DNA of 13,354 bases from CAKRPJ01 sp934376955 (lineage in GTDB: Bacteria > Bacillota > Clostridia > Lachnospirales > Lachnospiraceae), in NCBI GenBank assembly GCA_934376955.1, contig CAKRPJ010000050.1, forward strand, positions 1 through 13,354, given 5' to 3'. The stretch's first letter is position 1, and each line of letters opens with the position of its first letter. Made by a program: the position numbers and the translations under genes. Shown in pieces: positions 1 through 7,079 of this stretch. The notes under the pieces were generated by a model. It was given only the letters and a program-made list of their open reading frames with translations, was not told the DNA's origin and made no database searches.

Positions 1-1
1 C

Positions 2-487
2 ATGCGGTTAAACAATGATGATGATGATGACTACTTTGCAGAGGATGAATACGCAGAGGATGAAAAGCCTGCAAAAAGAGGTTTTCTGAAGAAGAATACA
101 GATGCTTATGATGACGAGCCGGAGGAAGAAACCTCCAGACCGAGATTCCTTCCGAGAACGACGAATAACAATAAGGTCGTTCCGCTGCGCCGTTCTATGG
201 AGGTTTCGCTGGTAAAACCGACTTCTCTGGACAATGCGAAGGAGGTCTGCGACAATCTGCTCCTTGGAAAAGCAGTCGTTCTGAATATGGAAGGGATCCA
301 TACAGAGACAGCACAGAGGATCATCGATTTTACTTCCGGGGCTACCTATTCTATGGGTGGAAATCTTCAGAAGATCTCAAACTACATATTTATCGCCACA
401 CCATCGTCCGTAGAGTTGTCCGGAGATTTTCAGGATCTTCTGTCCGGTGGAAATCTGGATGTATCCGGTTTAAATATCCATTTATAA
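2..487 (+). CDS. sepF: Cell division protein SepF (5' truncated by window edge)
   Basis: SepF binds FtsZ and the membrane and helps assemble the Z ring on the cytoplasmic side. The C-terminal part, from about residue 60 to the end, is a typical SepF domain: a VVPLRRSMEVSLVKP-like start, then the stretch around AVVLNMEGI, RIIDFTSGATYSMGG and the closing ISNYIFIATP segment. The N-terminal part is an acidic, low-complexity tether that begins with five Asp codons (four consecutive GAT). The Met at position 2 is probably internal: SepF proteins normally start with a short amphipathic membrane-binding helix ending near this point, so the true start should lie just upstream of the window. It is followed 10 bases later by ylmH, the usual Firmicutes order. 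Family call is secure; only the start is missing. Confidence 0.93.
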   Translation: MRLNNDDDDDYFAEDEYAEDEKPAKRGFLKKNTDAYDDEPEEETSRPRFLPRTTNNNKVVPLRRSMEVSLVKPTSLDNAKEVCDNLLLGKAVVLNMEGIHTETAQRIIDFTSGATYSMGGNLQKISNYIFIATPSSVELSGDFQDLLSGGNLDVSGLNIHL

Positions 488-497
488 GGGACGGGCT

Positions 498-1253
498 ATG
501 GAAAAAGAAGAACAGCTTTTCAGAAAACGTGTGAGAGAGCTTGCAGAGCTTTGCTATGCAAAGGATATTCCGGCGCATACGGATTTTCTGACATTAAATG
601 AGCAGACAATTTTCCAAAATATTTCTGGTACACTTCCGCCGGTGAGGTTTATCCTTTCCGGCGGTTTGCCTGCATCAGAAAGGAAGATTGTCTGTTTTCT
701 TCCTTCCTACGAGGAGGAACCGTCAGAGCTTCCCTACGAATGTCTTCGGATATCACCGGTAAACCGGAAGTTTGCGGAAGAACTGACCCATCGGGATTAT
801 CTCGGTGCGGTCATGAATTTAGGGATCGAGCGCTCTGTGATCGGCGATATTATCATAAAGAATCAGGATGCCTTCGTTTTTGTCCTGAAAAAAATCAGCA
901 GATATCTGATAGACAGTCTTGTCATGATCCGGCATACGTCGGTCAATGTTTCCGTCTGTGAGACAGCATCAGAGATTCCTGAACCGGAGTTTGAAGAAAT
1001 ATCCGGAACCGTCAGCTCGTTAAGACTTGACAATATGGTGGCGTTAGCCGGACGTTTATCAAGAACGAAGGCGGCAGAGTATATTCAGGGAGAAAAGGTG
1101 TTTATCAATGGGCAGACAGCCCAAAGCGTATCGCGGCTTTTAAAGGAGGGCGAGATCCTGTCGATCCGGGGGATCGGTAAATTCCTGTTCGCACATGCGG
1201 GGGGACAGACAAAAAAAGGAAGATCATCTGTAATAATTAAGAAATATAAATAG
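498..1253 (+). CDS. ylmH: YlmH-family S4-domain RNA-binding protein
   Basis: 251 residues. YlmH proteins sit next to sepF in Firmicutes and bind RNA/ribosomes; the Bacillus protein has been linked to ribosome-associated quality control. Visible here: an N-terminal region of about 80 residues, the family block around residues 98-118 (HRDYLGAVMNLGIERSVIGD) and a C-terminal S4 domain at about 175-232 (LRLDN...LSRTKA...V.ING...V.EGD-like turn). The length is that of the family. The ATG is preceded by an AAGGG 7 bases upstream, a modest binding site, which fits translation coupled to sepF just upstream. A Lys/Arg-rich tail (KKGRSS...IIKKYK) fits RNA binding. Role in cell division is suggested only by position. 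Confidence 0.88.
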   Translation: MEKEEQLFRKRVRELAELCYAKDIPAHTDFLTLNEQTIFQNISGTLPPVRFILSGGLPASERKIVCFLPSYEEEPSELPYECLRISPVNRKFAEELTHRDYLGAVMNLGIERSVIGDIIIKNQDAFVFVLKKISRYLIDSLVMIRHTSVNVSVCETASEIPEPEFEEISGTVSSLRLDNMVALAGRLSRTKAAEYIQGEKVFINGQTAQSVSRLLKEGEILSIRGIGKFLFAHAGGQTKKGRSSVIIKKYK

Positions 1254-1268
1254 TGCTCTGCAAGAGCA
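1254..1268 (+). repeat. Small inverted repeat between ylmH stop and aroB ribosome binding site
   Basis: TGCTCT-gca-AGAGCA, a perfect 6-bp stem with a 3-base loop, begins directly after the TAG stop of ylmH and ends one base before the AAGGAGG that serves aroB. There is no U-tract, so it is not a terminator. It could act as an mRNA processing or stability element or influence aroB initiation; this is inference. Confidence 0.5.
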
Positions 1269-1286
1269 TAAGGAGGAAATGCAGAC

Positions 1287-2387
1287 ATGAACAGAGACAG
1301 CATGGAAGACAGAATGACCGTTCACAAAGACGGAGAGCCAATTTATGATATCCTTTTAAAATATGACTTTAATGAGCTTGCCTCAGAGCTTGAGGCTTTA
1401 GGCTGCAAAAATAAGAAGCTCTGTATTGTTACAGATTCTAATGTTGCACCTCTTTATCTTGAGGAGATAACAGAACGGATATCGCCCTGCTGCACAAAGG
1501 TTACTTCCTTTGTTTTTCCTGCCGGTGAAAAAAGTAAAAACCTCGATACGGTGAAACAGGTCTATGAGCATCTGATCGAGAACAGATTTGACCGAAAGGA
1601 TATGTTAGTTGCGCTCGGAGGAGGCGTAGTCGGCGATCTCTGCGGATTTGCGGCGGCAACATATCTTCGCGGAGTCGGTTTTATCCAGATACCGACAACA
1701 CTTTTGTCCCAGGTAGATTCCAGCATCGGCGGAAAGACCGGTGTGGATCTGGATTCTTACAAAAATATGGTAGGGGCATTCCACATGCCGAAGTTAGTCT
1801 ATATCAATGTTTCTGTCCTGAAAACACTTCCGCCGGAGCAGTTTTCTGCCGGTATGGGAGAGGTGATCAAGCATGGACTGATCCGGGATCGGGAATATTA
1901 TGAATGGATCATGGCCAATAAAGAAAAGATCCGGGCACGGGAGCCTGAGGTCTGCCGCACCCTGATCCACGGAAGCAACCTCATAAAGCGTGAGGTGGTT
2001 GAGATCGATCCTACAGAGCAGAACGAGCGTGCTACATTAAATTTTGGCCATACGCTGGGTCATGCCGTAGAAAAGCTTAAGGGGCTTACTATGCTGCATG
2101 GACATTGTGTGGCTCTGGGAGCCCTCGCAGCCATGAAGCTTTGTGCTGACAGAGGGCTTCTGGCAGAGCAGGAGCTTAAAGACTACCGGGAATTAATGAA
2201 GTATTTTGATATGCCGCTTTCTGTGACCGGACTTTCAGCAGCAGATGTCGTAGCTGCAACACATAATGACAAAAAGATGGAGGCCGGTGTGATCAAGTTC
2301 ATCCTGTTAAAAGGTGTCGGAAAGGCGTATATTGACCGCACGGTGACAGAGGATGAAATGCTCTCGGCACTTACCGCTATCATGTAA
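1287..2387 (+). CDS. aroB: 3-dehydroquinate synthase
   Basis: 366 residues, normal for the family. AroB converts DAHP to 3-dehydroquinate, the second step of the shikimate pathway, in the cytoplasm with NAD+ and a divalent metal. The glycine-rich NAD-binding motif GGGVVGDLCGF is at 111-121, followed by the substrate-binding stretch IPTTLLSQVDSSIGGKTGVD at 135-154. The metal ligands can be placed at Glu192 (GEVIKHG), His255 (NFGHTLGH) and His271 (LHGH), with the same spacing as Escherichia coli AroB. Start chosen at 1287 because AGGAGG lies 10 bases upstream. The gene lies 33 bases after ylmH and 10 bases before lspA, so it is in the same operon. Finding aroB here rather than with other aro genes is unusual; divIVA is the more common neighbour. 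Confidence 0.96.
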   Translation: MNRDSMEDRMTVHKDGEPIYDILLKYDFNELASELEALGCKNKKLCIVTDSNVAPLYLEEITERISPCCTKVTSFVFPAGEKSKNLDTVKQVYEHLIENRFDRKDMLVALGGGVVGDLCGFAAATYLRGVGFIQIPTTLLSQVDSSIGGKTGVDLDSYKNMVGAFHMPKLVYINVSVLKTLPPEQFSAGMGEVIKHGLIRDREYYEWIMANKEKIRAREPEVCRTLIHGSNLIKREVVEIDPTEQNERATLNFGHTLGHAVEKLKGLTMLHGHCVALGALAAMKLCADRGLLAEQELKDYRELMKYFDMPLSVTGLSAADVVAATHNDKKMEAGVIKFILLKGVGKAYIDRTVTEDEMLSALTAIM

Positions 2388-2397
2388 GGAGATCGAA

Positions 2398-2904
2398 ATG
2401 AAAAATTTGTGGAAACGATATGGAATATTTACTCTGCTTACGGCCCTTGCGGTCCTATTGGATCAATGGACAAAAAAGCTTGCCTACGATCAGCTCCGCG
2501 TCAATGGGCCCGTTGTTATCATAAAGGGCGTATTTGAGCTTTTATATTCGGAGAACAGAGGGGCCGCATTCGGGATCCTTCAGGGAAAGAAGCTGTTCTT
2601 CTTTTTTGTCGCCTTTGCAGTCCTTCTTATTATTCTGTATTTTCTGGCAAAGCTGCCGTGTAAGAAGCGGTATCTGCCTTTATTTGCCTGCATGGTGCTT
2701 CTGGCAGCCGGTGCAGTCGGAAATCTGATCGACCGTGCTGCAAGGGGCTTCGTGGTGGACTTCTTCTATTTCAAGCTGATCGATTTTCCGATCTTTAATG
2801 TGGCAGATTGCTATGTGGTCGCTGCAGCCGTTTTTCTGATCCTTTTAACTGCCTTCTTTTATAAGGATGAGGAGCTGAGCTTTCTTTCCGGAAAGGAGAG
2901 CTAA
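2398..2904 (+). CDS. lspA: Lipoprotein signal peptidase (signal peptidase II)
   Basis: 168 residues, an integral membrane aspartic protease that cleaves the signal peptide of prolipoproteins ahead of the lipid-modified Cys. Four hydrophobic segments are visible at about 9-26, 66-84, 93-110 and 133-153. Family motifs: LDQWTKK at 21-27, SENRGAAFG at 51-59, GNLIDR at 108-113, and the catalytic dyad Asp121 (VVDFF) and Asp137 (FNVAD). Start set at ATG 2398, which has AAGGAG 6 bases upstream overlapping the aroB stop; the earlier in-frame ATG at 2353 lies inside aroB, has no binding site and would add a non-family N-terminus. It is followed after 2 bases by the pseudouridine synthase gene, the classic lspA-rluD pairing. 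Confidence 0.96.
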   Translation: MKNLWKRYGIFTLLTALAVLLDQWTKKLAYDQLRVNGPVVIIKGVFELLYSENRGAAFGILQGKKLFFFFVAFAVLLIILYFLAKLPCKKRYLPLFACMVLLAAGAVGNLIDRAARGFVVDFFYFKLIDFPIFNVADCYVVAAAVFLILLTAFFYKDEELSFLSGKES

Positions 2905-2906
2905 CA

Positions 2907-3815
2907 GTGAGAAAAGAGCTGTTTGTAACCGAGGATATTTCCGGAGACCGCATCGATAAGTTCCTTTCGGAGCAGTGTGAGGAGCTCTCACGCTCATTTC
3001 TCCAGAAGCTTTTGAAGGCGGGGGAGATATTTGTTAATGGAAAGCCGGTAAAAGCCAGCTATCGTGTTTTAGACGGAGACAGTATCCTGTTTGAGGTGCC
3101 GGAGGCCACAGAGCCCGAGATCCTGCCGGAGGATATCCCGTTAGATATCGTTTATGAGGATCATGATGTTATTCTCGTGAATAAGCCCAAGGGAATGGTG
3201 GTACATCCTGCAGCCGGACATTATACCCATACCCTCGTCAATGCTCTGATGTATCATTGCAGAGAGGATCTTTCAGGGATCAACGGTGTGCTGCGGCCCG
3301 GAATCGTCCACCGCATCGATATGGACACGACAGGTATCCTTATCGCCTGCAAGAATGATCTGGCCCACAATTCCATCGCGGCACAGTTAAAAGAGCACAG
3401 CATCACAAGGCGGTATGAGGCTATCGTCCATGGCGTGCTTAAGGATGAGGAGGGAACGGTGGATGCACCCATCGGCCGGAACCCCCAGGATCGCAAAAAA
3501 ATGTGCATCAATCATCAGAACGGAAAGCAGGCCGTGACCCATTACCGTGTGCTTAAGAGATTCCATGACTTCACCCATATTGAATGCAGGCTTGAGACCG
3601 GCAGGACACATCAGATCCGCGTCCACATGGCCTCCATCGGACATCCTCTTTTGGGGGATGCCGTCTATGGGCCTTCTAAGTGCCCCTATAAGCTTCAAGG
3701 GCAGACGCTTCATGCCGGTGTGCTCGGCTTTGTGCATCCAAGGAGCGGAGAATATATGGAATTTCGTGCTCCGCGACCGGAATACTTTGAAAGACTGTTA
3801 AAAATATTACAATAA
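2907..3815 (+). CDS. RluD-family 23S rRNA pseudouridine synthase (RluA/YlyB type)
   Basis: 302 residues. RluA/RluC/RluD-type enzymes isomerise uridines in 23S rRNA or tRNA to pseudouridine. An S4 RNA-binding domain is seen at about 13-65 (DRIDKFL...SRSFLQKLL..G.I.VNG), followed by the catalytic domain from about 80. The catalytic Asp is Asp138 in HRIDMDTTG; NKPKGMVVHP (92-101) and ETGRTHQIRVHM (230-241) are the other family motifs. The start is GTG 2907, 2 bases after the lspA stop, with AAAGGAG 8 bases upstream inside lspA. In Bacillus the lspA neighbour is ylyB. Exact target positions in rRNA cannot be told from sequence alone, so I give no symbol. It is the last gene of the operon, with a terminator 41 bases on. 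Confidence 0.93.
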   Translation: MRKELFVTEDISGDRIDKFLSEQCEELSRSFLQKLLKAGEIFVNGKPVKASYRVLDGDSILFEVPEATEPEILPEDIPLDIVYEDHDVILVNKPKGMVVHPAAGHYTHTLVNALMYHCREDLSGINGVLRPGIVHRIDMDTTGILIACKNDLAHNSIAAQLKEHSITRRYEAIVHGVLKDEEGTVDAPIGRNPQDRKKMCINHQNGKQAVTHYRVLKRFHDFTHIECRLETGRTHQIRVHMASIGHPLLGDAVYGPSKCPYKLQGQTLHAGVLGFVHPRSGEYMEFRAPRPEYFERLLKILQ

Positions 3816-3821
3816 AGAAAA

Positions 3822-3842
3822 ATTGCAATATCATTTTGCAAT
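3822..3842 (+). repeat. Inverted repeat ahead of the operon terminator
   Basis: ATTGCAA and TTGCAAT form a perfect 7-bp stem around a 7-base loop, 6 bases after the rluD-family stop and 13 bases before the terminator hairpin. It has no U-tract. It may be a 3'-end stability hairpin; no function can be assigned from sequence. Confidence 0.5.
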
Positions 3843-3855
3843 AACCTGTAGTTAT

Positions 3856-3885
3856 AACTGCCATGCTTTTCGTGGCAGTTTTTTT
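3856..3885 (+). terminator. Strong intrinsic terminator of the sepF-rluD operon
   Basis: The stem AACTGCCATG / CGTGGCAGTT (10 bp, one T-G wobble) closes a CTTTT loop and runs straight into a tract of seven T. This is a textbook factor-independent terminator on the plus strand and marks the end of the first operon. Confidence 0.93.
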
Positions 3886-3977
3886 GTTTGATTTATACAA
3901 AAAGATTTTTTAATGATAAAAATTCCACTGCATTTTATAGAAAATTTATAATATTAAGAAATCCTTCACAAAAAACG

Positions 3978-4006
3978 TTGAATTTATCACTTGAGCGTGT
4001 TAAAAT
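3978..4006 (+). promoter_or_regulatory. Sigma-A type promoter with extended -10
   Basis: -35 TTGAAT (3978-3983), a 17-base spacer and -10 TAAAAT (4001-4006) preceded by TG at 3998-3999 (extended -10). Upstream DNA is very A/T-rich, as in an UP element. Transcription should start near 4012-4014. It would transcribe the unknown gene and cstA. It also shows that the earlier in-frame GTG at 4007 cannot be the start codon, as it lies upstream of the expected RNA 5' end. Confidence 0.8.
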
Positions 4007-4054
4007 GTGGACGTTTTTATAATTCCTTTTTCCAAAGGAGCAGGGGGTGCAGGA

Positions 4055-4624
4055 GTGACAGCAGAAGAATATTACAACAGGCTAATTCCGTATTACAGAG
4101 CTTATTACGACATAGAAGAACCATACATCTTATGTGATACGGAATGCCTCGCCCACGGTTATTTCTTTTCCCATAATGAAAAGTACGTTCTATCCAGAGA
4201 AGCCAGACTCTGGGAAAGCAACAATTTTGAACATGTATTTTTTATTCGGAAAGAGAGTTTGGAGTCAGAGGATCTTGCAAAGATGGATCGGATGATAAAG
4301 GAACATGTGGAACCTGTTATGGTTAGAAACGGAAGAAAATATCCCGAGAAGGATCACATGTATACTTATATCACCTTTGTTTTCTTTTGCGGATCTCCTC
4401 TGGAAAAAGAAATTATTAAACGCATAAAAAAATATCATTTTGCGCGTAATTATCTGTTTAGCTTCCGCGGCTTTTGTGAAGTGAAGGTGGCCGTCGTTGA
4501 TGTGAGCGTAGAAAAGCTCTATACGAACCGATCCGGCGCATCCTTAAAAAAGCTTTATAAAAAGCTGTTTCGTGAAACGAACAGGTCATTACGGAAAGAA
4601 GAAAGAGGAGGCGTTTCATTTTGA
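4055..4624 (+). CDS. Unrecognised 189-residue soluble protein coupled to cstA
   Basis: I do not recognise a family. Taking GTG 4055 as start gives 189 residues with no signal peptide or membrane segment, so probably cytoplasmic. The first two thirds are rich in Tyr and Phe (EEYYNRL, YYRAYYD, YLFSFRGF) with motifs LCDTECLAHGYFFS at 27-40 and HMYTYITFVFFCG at 101-113; the C-terminal 40 residues are strongly basic (LKKLYKKLFRETNRSLRKEER), which could bind nucleic acid or a membrane surface. An open frame extends back to GTG 4007, but that codon overlaps the -10 box; 4055 has AGGGGG 7 bases and AAAGGAG 14 bases upstream. Its stop overlaps the TTG start of the CstA gene by four bases (TTGA), so the two are probably co-translated. 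A role in regulating or assisting the transporter is inference from this arrangement. Confidence 0.8.
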   Translation: MTAEEYYNRLIPYYRAYYDIEEPYILCDTECLAHGYFFSHNEKYVLSREARLWESNNFEHVFFIRKESLESEDLAKMDRMIKEHVEPVMVRNGRKYPEKDHMYTYITFVFFCGSPLEKEIIKRIKKYHFARNYLFSFRGFCEVKVAVVDVSVEKLYTNRSGASLKKLYKKLFRETNRSLRKEERGGVSF

Positions 4625-6318
4625 GTGGTTTAGTAATTCTTGTCGTATCTATCGTTTGCTTCCTTGCTGCGTATGTTACGTATGGTTCCTGGCTTGCCAA
4701 GCAGTGGGGGATCGACCCGTCCAGAGAAACACCGGCACATACGATGGAAGATGGCGTAGACTACATTCCGGCGAAGTCCCCGGTGCTTCTCGGTCATCAT
4801 TTTGCATCGATCGCGGGTGCAGGCCCGATCAACGGCCCGATCCAGGCTGCCGTATTCGGATGGGTTCCGGTACTTTTATGGATCATCATCGGAGGTATCT
4901 TCTTCGGTGCGGTTCAGGATTATTCATCCATCGTTGTTTCTATCCGTCATGGCGGAAAATCTCTGGGAGAGGTTCTGGAGGAAAATGTAGGGCATAAATG
5001 CAAGGTTTTATTTACCGTATTTGCATGGCTGGTATTATTACTTGTCATTGCAGCATTTGCAGACATCGTTGCGGGCACCTTTGCCGGATATACGATCGTA
5101 GACGGACAGAAGGTCTTTAATCAGGCAAACGGATCGGTGGCAACCGCTTCCATGCTGTTTATTCCCCTTGCGATCCTGTTTGGCTTCATGGTATACAGAA
5201 AGAATGCTCCGTTGATCGTTTCAACAGTAGTCGGTGTTATTCTTCTTGCAGTCTGTATTGCAGTCGGATTAAAATTTCCGATCTACCTTAGTAAGAATAT
5301 ATGGCTGATCTTTGTTTTCGTGTATATTATCATCGCCTCCGTAACTCCGGTCTGGATCCTGCTGCAGCCGCGTGATTACTTAAACAGCTTTTTGCTTTAT
5401 TTTATGATCATCGCAGCAACAATCGGTATCATCGGAACAAACCCGACGGTGGAGCTTCAGCCGGTAACAAGCTGGAAGCTAGAAAACGGTCAGACGATCT
5501 TTCCGTATCTGTTTATTACCGTGGCATGCGGCGCCATCTCCGGCTTCCATAGCCTGATCGGTTCCGGTACGACTTCAAAGCAGTTAAATAATGAAAAGGA
5601 TGCAAAGCTCATCGGTTACGGCGGAATGCTTATTGAGTGCTTCCTCGCAGTCATTGCCCTGATCGCAGTCGGCTCCCTGTGTGCAGACGGTCAGTACGCA
5701 AAGATCGGCACACCGCCTGTTGTTTTTGCAACAGCAGTTAAGCAGTTCTTCATGAACTTAGGCTTTGGTGAGGCAGCCGGAAACACAACCTACACGGTCG
5801 TTTCTCTTGCAATCTCCGCATTTGCGCTGACATCCCTTGATACGGGTACAAGACTCGGTCGCTTTATGTTCCAGGAGCTTTTTGCAGCCCCCGCAGGAAA
5901 AGAGCCGACAGCGCTTCAGAAGCCGCTTTCCAATATGTATGTGGCTACAATCATTACCGTTGTCCTCGGCGGAGTTCTCTGCATTGGCGGATACGCAAAT
6001 ATCTGGCCGTTATTTGGCGCCTGCAACCAGCTGGTTGCCGTGCCGTGCTTCCTCGGAGTATCCGTATGGCTGGCAAGAAAGGGAAGAAACAACAAGATGC
6101 TGTATTTCCCGATGTTCTTTATGCTCTGTGCCTGCTTATCCTCTCTCGTACTTTCCTTTAAAGGAAACTTGATGAAATTCGCAGCAGGAACAGCCAGCAT
6201 CATGAAGGAAGGCCTCCAGTGTGTCATCATCGTTCCGATCTTCGTGCTTGCTATTATTCTTGTCATTGATGGACTTAAGGTTCTTACCTCTGTTGAGAAG
6301 GAGAGAAAGAACAAATAA
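4621..6318 (+). CDS. cstA: CstA-family carbon-starvation transporter (pyruvate/peptide type)
   Basis: 565 residues, polytopic membrane protein. CstA/BtsT relatives import pyruvate and have also been implicated in peptide uptake; which applies here cannot be seen. Family motifs: LLGHHFASIAGAGPI (56-70), GAVQDYSSIVVSIRHG (96-111), GFHSLIGSGTTSKQL near 310, and SLDTGTRLGRFMFQEL near 408. Many hydrophobic segments run from residue 3 to 560. It is shorter than the about 700-residue E. coli proteins but is a normal Firmicutes length. Start is TTG 4621 with AAAGAGGAGG 9 bases upstream (4602-4611); it overlaps the preceding stop as TTGA. No terminator is visible after the stop, so some read-through into the kinase-like gene is possible. 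Confidence 0.92.
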   Translation: MSGLVILVVSIVCFLAAYVTYGSWLAKQWGIDPSRETPAHTMEDGVDYIPAKSPVLLGHHFASIAGAGPINGPIQAAVFGWVPVLLWIIIGGIFFGAVQDYSSIVVSIRHGGKSLGEVLEENVGHKCKVLFTVFAWLVLLLVIAAFADIVAGTFAGYTIVDGQKVFNQANGSVATASMLFIPLAILFGFMVYRKNAPLIVSTVVGVILLAVCIAVGLKFPIYLSKNIWLIFVFVYIIIASVTPVWILLQPRDYLNSFLLYFMIIAATIGIIGTNPTVELQPVTSWKLENGQTIFPYLFITVACGAISGFHSLIGSGTTSKQLNNEKDAKLIGYGGMLIECFLAVIALIAVGSLCADGQYAKIGTPPVVFATAVKQFFMNLGFGEAAGNTTYTVVSLAISAFALTSLDTGTRLGRFMFQELFAAPAGKEPTALQKPLSNMYVATIITVVLGGVLCIGGYANIWPLFGACNQLVAVPCFLGVSVWLARKGRNNKMLYFPMFFMLCACLSSLVLSFKGNLMKFAAGTASIMKEGLQCVIIVPIFVLAIILVIDGLKVLTSVEKERKNK

Positions 6319-6361
6319 CAAATTGCTGGTAGAAAAAGTTATCAAAATACAACGAAATATC

Positions 6362-6389
6362 TTGCAATTATTGAAAAATAATATATAAT
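6362..6389 (+). promoter_or_regulatory. Sigma-A type promoter for the kinase-like gene
   Basis: -35 TTGCAA (6362-6367), 16-base spacer, consensus -10 TATAAT (6384-6389) in a very A/T-rich stretch. The transcript should begin near 6396, leaving a leader of about 40 nt before the ATG at 6438. Confidence 0.7.
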
Positions 6390-6437
6390 ATAAACATAAA
6401 GACGTACAATTTGGCCGAAGGAAAGGAGCTGTATAAT

Positions 6438-7079
6438 ATGAGTGATAATTTAATCATTACCATTGGCCGTGAATGTGGCAGCGGAGGCAGACATATCGGG
6501 CAGAAGCTGGCAGAAGGCTTAGGGATCAAATGCTATGATAAGGAGCTCTTAAACCTTGCGGCTAAAAAGAGCGGACTGTGCAGAGAATTATTTGAAACTC
6601 ATGACGAAAAACCGACCAGCAGCTTTTTATATTCACTGGTTATGGATACTTATTCCGTAGGATATTCCAATTCCGCATATATGGATATGCCGATCAACCA
6701 CAAGATCTTTCTCGCCCAGTTTGATACGATCAAGCAGCTGGCAACAGAAGAATCCTGCGTGATCATCGGAAGATGTGCAGATTATGCGCTGGCAGAATTT
6801 CCGAATGTTGTTACCGTATTTATAACAGCAGATGAGGATGTTAAGTTAAAAACACTGATGGAACGCTATCAGGTGAGTGAGTCTCAGGCAAAGGATATCA
6901 TGATCAAGACGGATAAAAAGAGAGCCAGCTACTATAACTATTATTCCAGCAAGCGCTGGGGTGATTCTAAGAGCTATGACCTTTGCATCAACAGCAGCAA
7001 GGTCGGTATGGATGGCGCGATCCGTATAATCAAGGCTTTTGCAGAGGAAAAGCAGGCCTATAGAAAAATTAAGAAATAA
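6438..7079 (+). CDS. Cytidylate-kinase-like P-loop protein (Cytidylate_kin2 type)
   Basis: 213 residues. The N-terminus (IITIGRECGSGGRHIGQKLAEGLG, residues 6-29) is the phosphate-binding loop typical of the cytidylate-kinase-like family common in Clostridia; it lacks the canonical Walker A Lys-Ser/Thr and has Arg-His instead. Other family features are CYDKELL (32-38), CVIIGRCADY (107-116) and VFITADEDVKLKTLMER (127-143), followed by the lid-like basic region KKRASYYNYYSSKRWGD (160-176). Substrate is not known; members are not proven CMP kinases, and the true cmk is usually a separate gene. Start set at ATG 6438, where GAAAGGAG lies 9 bases upstream; an in-frame TTG at 6411 has no binding site of its own. 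Confidence 0.85.
   Translation: MSDNLIITIGRECGSGGRHIGQKLAEGLGIKCYDKELLNLAAKKSGLCRELFETHDEKPTSSFLYSLVMDTYSVGYSNSAYMDMPINHKIFLAQFDTIKQLATEESCVIIGRCADYALAEFPNVVTVFITADEDVKLKTLMERYQVSESQAKDIMIKTDKKRASYYNYYSSKRWGDSKSYDLCINSSKVGMDGAIRIIKAFAEEKQAYRKIKK

Noticed and set aside
2353..2397. Upstream ATG for lspA
   Set aside because: It lies within the end of aroB without a binding site; ATG 2398 has AAGGAG at 6 bases and gives a normal LspA N-terminus.
4007..4054. GTG 4007 as start of the unknown gene
   Set aside because: It overlaps the -10 box of a very good promoter and has no ribosome binding site.
6411..6437. TTG start for the kinase-like gene
   Set aside because: The GAAAGGAG site lies downstream of it and correctly spaced for ATG 6438.
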